From assembly GCA_003551745.1 (NCBI GenBank), contig PUNI01000156.1:1-8858 (forward strand): a DNA stretch of 8,858 nt, read 5' to 3'. The notes below the pieces were generated by a model. It saw nothing but the letters and a program-made list of their open reading frames with translations, was not told where the DNA came from and ran no database searches. Positions 6,736 to 8,858 of this stretch are shown one piece after another; the stretch's first letter is position 1; each line of letters begins with the position of its first letter. A program made the position numbers and the translations under genes. The stretch is from Paracoccaceae bacterium. GTDB taxonomy: Bacteria > Pseudomonadota > Alphaproteobacteria > Rhodobacterales > Rhodobacteraceae.

Positions 6736-7938
6736 TCAGATCTGCGCGGCGTCCGACCGTCGGCGATGTACGGTGAAGGCGCGGCCGAGGTCGGGGTTCA
6801 GCTCCAGCCCCAGCCCGGGCCCGGGCGGAACGGTGATCCGGCCGTTCCTCACCTCCGGCAGCGCGGTGACGAGGTCGCGATACCAGCCGCGATAGAAGGC
6901 CCGCACGCTTTCCTGCACAAGCGCGTTCGGGGCGTTGAGCGACAGATGGGTGGAGGCCGCCAGCACCACCGGCCCGGTGCAGTCATGCGGGGCCACCGGC
7001 AGGTGCCAGGCCTCGGCCATGGCCGCGATCTTCCGCGCCTCCGACAGCCCCCCGCACCAGGCCACATCCAGCATCACCACCCCGGCGACCCCGGTCTCCA
7101 GCAGATCGCGGAAGGCCCAGCGGCTGGCCAGCGTCTCGGAGGCGCAGATCGGCGCCGGCGACACCGCCGCATAGCGCTTCAGGCTGGCCAGGCTGTCCAT
7201 GCGGATCGGATCCTCGTGCCAGAAGGTGCCGTAGGGGGCCAGCGCCTTCGCGATCTGCAGGGCGGGCAGAAGCTGCCAGAGCGAGTGGAACTCGACCATG
7301 ATGTCCATCCGGTCGCCAACCGCCCGGCGGATCTTCTCGAAGGGCTCCAGCGCGGCCCTCAGATCCTCCGCCGCGATGTACTGGCCCCGGCTGGCCTCGG
7401 CGGCGCGGTCGAAGGGCCAGATCTTCATGGCGGTGATGCCCTCGTCGAGCAGCGAGAGCGCCAGCTCGTCGGCCCGGGTCAGGAAGGCGTTCAGGTCGTC
7501 GAGGTCGCGGCCTGCGGCGAGGCCCCAGTTCGCGCTGCTCTGGCCGCGCGTCTCCTTGATGTACTCCCCGCCCGCGCAGGTGTTGTAGGTGCGGATGCTC
7601 TCGCGGGTGAAGCCGCCCAGAAGCTGCGCGACCGGTTGACCCGTGGCCTTGCCCCAGAGATCCCACAGCGCGATGTCGAAGGCCGAGTTGCCGCGCATCT
7701 CGGCCCCGGTGGCGCGGAAGCCGAGATAGCCGGTGAGATCCGCCGCGAGGCGGTCGATCTGCCGCGCGTCGCGCCCGATCACGCGCGGCGCGATCCACTC
7801 GTGGACATGGGCCTCGACGGTGGCGGCGCCGAAGAAGGTCTCGCCCAGCCCGACAAGGCCCGCGTCGCTGTGCACTTCCAGCCAGATGAGGTTGGGCCGC
7901 TCGGCGATGCGGATCGTCTCGACGGCGGCGATCTTCAT
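6736..7938 (-). CDS. Mandelate racemase/muconate lactonizing enzyme family protein (enolase superfamily)
   Basis: This is a complete 400-residue protein starting at ATG 7938, with a strong GGGAGGG ribosome site (7945-7951) six bases upstream. The capping domain covers about 1-120, followed by the TIM-barrel. Visible barrel residues are Lys172 (AMKIWPFD), metal ligands Glu216 (VEFH), Glu242 (HEDP) and Glu268 (ASETL), and a His-Asp pair, Asp291 with His318 (VAPHDCTGP). Enzymes of this group abstract the proton next to a carboxylate using Mg2+, and act as racemases, cycloisomerases or acid-sugar dehydratases. The presence of the His-Asp pair fits the mandelate racemase subgroup; an acid-sugar dehydratase is my best guess, but the substrate is unknown. 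No sugar transporter or dehydrogenase is adjacent to settle it. It is divergent from the AhpD-like gene, 129 bases apart. Confidence 0.92.
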   Translation of the reverse strand: MKIAAVETIRIAERPNLIWLEVHSDAGLVGLGETFFGAATVEAHVHEWIAPRVIGRDARQIDRLAADLTGYLGFRATGAEMRGNSAFDIALWDLWGKATGQPVAQLLGGFTRESIRTYNTCAGGEYIKETRGQSSANWGLAAGRDLDDLNAFLTRADELALSLLDEGITAMKIWPFDRAAEASRGQYIAAEDLRAALEPFEKIRRAVGDRMDIMVEFHSLWQLLPALQIAKALAPYGTFWHEDPIRMDSLASLKRYAAVSPAPICASETLASRWAFRDLLETGVAGVVMLDVAWCGGLSEARKIAAMAEAWHLPVAPHDCTGPVVLAASTHLSLNAPNALVQESVRAFYRGWYRDLVTALPEVRNGRITVPPGPGLGLELNPDLGRAFTVHRRRSDAAQI

Positions 7939-7963
7939 TGGCAGCCCTCCCCCGGCTTCCTGC

Positions 7964-7992
7964 GCCATCTCCGGGCCGGGAAGGGCTGTCAA
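7964..7992 (-). promoter_or_regulatory. Possible promoter of the enolase-superfamily gene
   Basis: On the minus strand a perfect TTGACA (7987-7992) stands 17 bases before GATGGC (7964-7969). The -35 is ideal but the -10 is poor. The transcript would begin near 7957, just ahead of the strong ribosome site at 7945-7951. Confidence 0.35.
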
Positions 7993-8008
7993 GCCTGCCG
8001 CGTGGCGG

Positions 8009-8038
8009 TTGACCCCTCGGCCGGGGCGCAGCAAGGAT
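8009..8038 (+). promoter_or_regulatory. Possible promoter of the AhpD-like/quinone oxidoreductase pair
   Basis: TTGACC (8009-8014) precedes AAGGAT (8033-8038) by 18 bases on the plus strand. The -35 matches sigma-70 at five of six positions, the -10 at three. It lies 29 bases before the ATG at 8068, and a good GAGGGAGAG ribosome site (8055-8063) follows. It sits back to back with the proposed enolase promoter, so one regulator could act on both. Confidence 0.3.
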
Positions 8039-8067
8039 GTGGCGGTGTCGAGAAGAGGGAGAGACGC

Positions 8068-8538
8068 ATGGCCACTGTCGCCCCGCCGGCCGACCCCGAG
8101 GCCGATCCCCGTGTGCGCGCCGTCTTCGAGGACATCCGCGCCACCCGGGGCAGCGATTTCGTCAACAATGTCTGGCGGTATCTGGCCTTCGACCCGGCGC
8201 TGCTGGAGGAGGTCTGGCGCGACGTGAAGGCGGTGCTGGCGACGCCCTCGCTGATCGACGCCAAGACAAAGGAGATGATCTATGCCGCCGTCTCCATCGC
8301 CAATGCCTGCGACTACTGCACCCATTCGCATCTCGCCTCGGCCCGGGCCAAGGGCATGACGGCGGCCGAGCAGGCGGAACTGCTGCGCATCGTCGCCACC
8401 GCGGCCAAGACCAACCACCTCCTCAACGCGATCCGCCCGCCGGTGGATGCGGCCTTTCTCGCTGACGCCTCGGAGGCCGATCCCCCGCTGGCTGACCCCC
8501 CGCAGGCAGAGCCGAGCCGGACGGAGACGACCCCATGA
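8068..8538 (+). CDS. Carboxymuconolactone decarboxylase family (AhpD-like) protein
   Basis: This 156-residue protein has the AhpD-like core, with the active-site signature ACDYCTHSH: Cys81, Cys84 and His88, and Glu69 twelve residues before Cys81. The spacing Glu-12-Cys-3-Cys-4-His equals that of M. tuberculosis AhpD (Glu118, Cys130, Cys133, His137). This supports a thiol-disulfide/peroxide-reducing chemistry over ring decarboxylation, since true carboxymuconolactone decarboxylase lacks the CxxC pair. The last 25 residues are an acidic, Pro/Ala-rich tail (ADPPLADPPQAEP), probably disordered. The start at 8068 has GAGGGAGAG (8055-8063) upstream. Its stop overlaps the next gene's start as ATGA, so it is probably co-translated with the quinone oxidoreductase. 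No ahpC is in view; its redox partner is unknown. Confidence 0.92.
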   Translation: MATVAPPADPEADPRVRAVFEDIRATRGSDFVNNVWRYLAFDPALLEEVWRDVKAVLATPSLIDAKTKEMIYAAVSIANACDYCTHSHLASARAKGMTAAEQAELLRIVATAAKTNHLLNAIRPPVDAAFLADASEADPPLADPPQAEPSRTETTP

Positions 8539-8858
8539 GCGCGCCCTACGCGATCGCTGCCGCCCGGCCGGGCGGCAGCGAGGTCCTGCATCGCATCGCG
8601 CTCGATCCGCCGCCGCCCGGCCCCGGCGAGGTGCTGTTGCGCCACACGGCGGTCGGGGTGAACTTCATCGATGTCTATTTCCGGCAGGGGCTCTATCCTT
8701 GGCCGGTCGAGACCGACCTGATCCTCGGAAGCGAGGGTGCCGGCGTGGTCGAGGCGCTGGGTGCGGGCGTGAGCGGCTTCGAGCCCGGGGACCGGGTGGC
8801 CTACACGATCCAGAACGGCGGCTACGCCACGCACCGGCTGGCCCCCGCCGACCGGCTG
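8535..8858 (+). CDS. Qor-like NAD(P)H:quinone oxidoreductase, N-terminal part (runs off the edge)
   Basis: 108 codons are visible, about one third of a medium-chain dehydrogenase/reductase of roughly 325 residues. The diagnostic zeta-crystallin/Qor segment GVNFIDVYFRQGLYP is at 41-55, followed by LGSEGAGVVEALG at 64-76 and EPGDRVAY at 83-90. The zinc-ligand Cys and His residues of alcohol dehydrogenases are absent at the usual places, as expected for a zinc-free quinone reductase. The family reduces quinones or reactive enones with NADPH in the cytoplasm. The nucleotide-binding GxGxxG region lies beyond the window, so cofactor use cannot be checked. The ATG overlaps the stop of the AhpD-like gene by four bases and has no separate promoter, so it is the second gene of that operon. 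Confidence 0.92.
   Translation, partial: MSAPYAIAAARPGGSEVLHRIALDPPPPGPGEVLLRHTAVGVNFIDVYFRQGLYPWPVETDLILGSEGAGVVEALGAGVSGFEPGDRVAYTIQNGGYATHRLAPADRL

Noticed and set aside
7939..8418. N-terminal extension of the enolase gene up to 8418 on the minus strand
   Set aside because: The extension is antisense to the AhpD-like gene. The ATG at 7938 has a strong GGGAGGG site and gives the normal family start MKIAAVETI.
6766..8538. 590-codon plus-strand open frame ending at the AhpD-like stop
   Set aside because: Only its last 156 codons, from the ATG at 8068 with a good ribosome site, are the real gene; the upstream part is antisense to the enolase and has no domain.

Overview
The window is GC-rich (roughly 70%), gene-dense DNA with GC-ending codons, GTG starts and overlapping stop/start codons. 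Base composition and protein flavour suggest an alphaproteobacterium, most likely a member of the Rhodobacterales; this is inferred from protein character only, with no marker gene to prove it. No tRNA, rRNA, CRISPR array, insertion sequence, phage gene or attachment site was seen.

Layout, left to right. (1) 1-1288, plus strand: the 3' end of uppP (undecaprenyl-diphosphatase), then a complete LysR-family regulator. (2) 1319-6574, minus strand, transcribed right to left: a CDP-alcohol phosphatidyltransferase, a LolD/YbbA-type ABC ATPase, a 10-helix FtsX-type permease, a secreted AttH/CrtC-like protein with two lipocalin-like domains, and a small VanZ-like membrane protein. ATPase, permease and AttH overlap and are clearly one operon. 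The phosphatidyltransferase is separated from them by 82 bases that carry a hairpin and a possible promoter, so it may be a separate transcript. (3) 6736-7938, minus strand: a mandelate racemase/muconate lactonizing enzyme of the enolase superfamily. (4) 8068-8858, plus strand, divergent from it: an AhpD-like carboxymuconolactone decarboxylase family protein, translationally coupled through ATGA to a Qor-like quinone oxidoreductase that runs off the right edge.

How they may work together. UppP, the phosphatidyltransferase, the ABC complex, AttH and VanZ all belong to families acting at the membrane or envelope. The ATPase-permease-AttH set resembles the AttEFGH type of transporter, whose substrate is not settled; a lipid or other hydrophobic envelope molecule is an inference from the lipocalin-like partner. 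The right-hand part looks like small-molecule metabolism: an acid-sugar-type enolase next to a thiol/redox protein and a quinone reductase.

I did not find a convincing wholly new system. The best candidates for a closer look are the fused-permease AttEFGH-like operon and the enolase, which keeps the exact metal-ligand spacing of mandelate racemase but lacks one of its two catalytic lysines.
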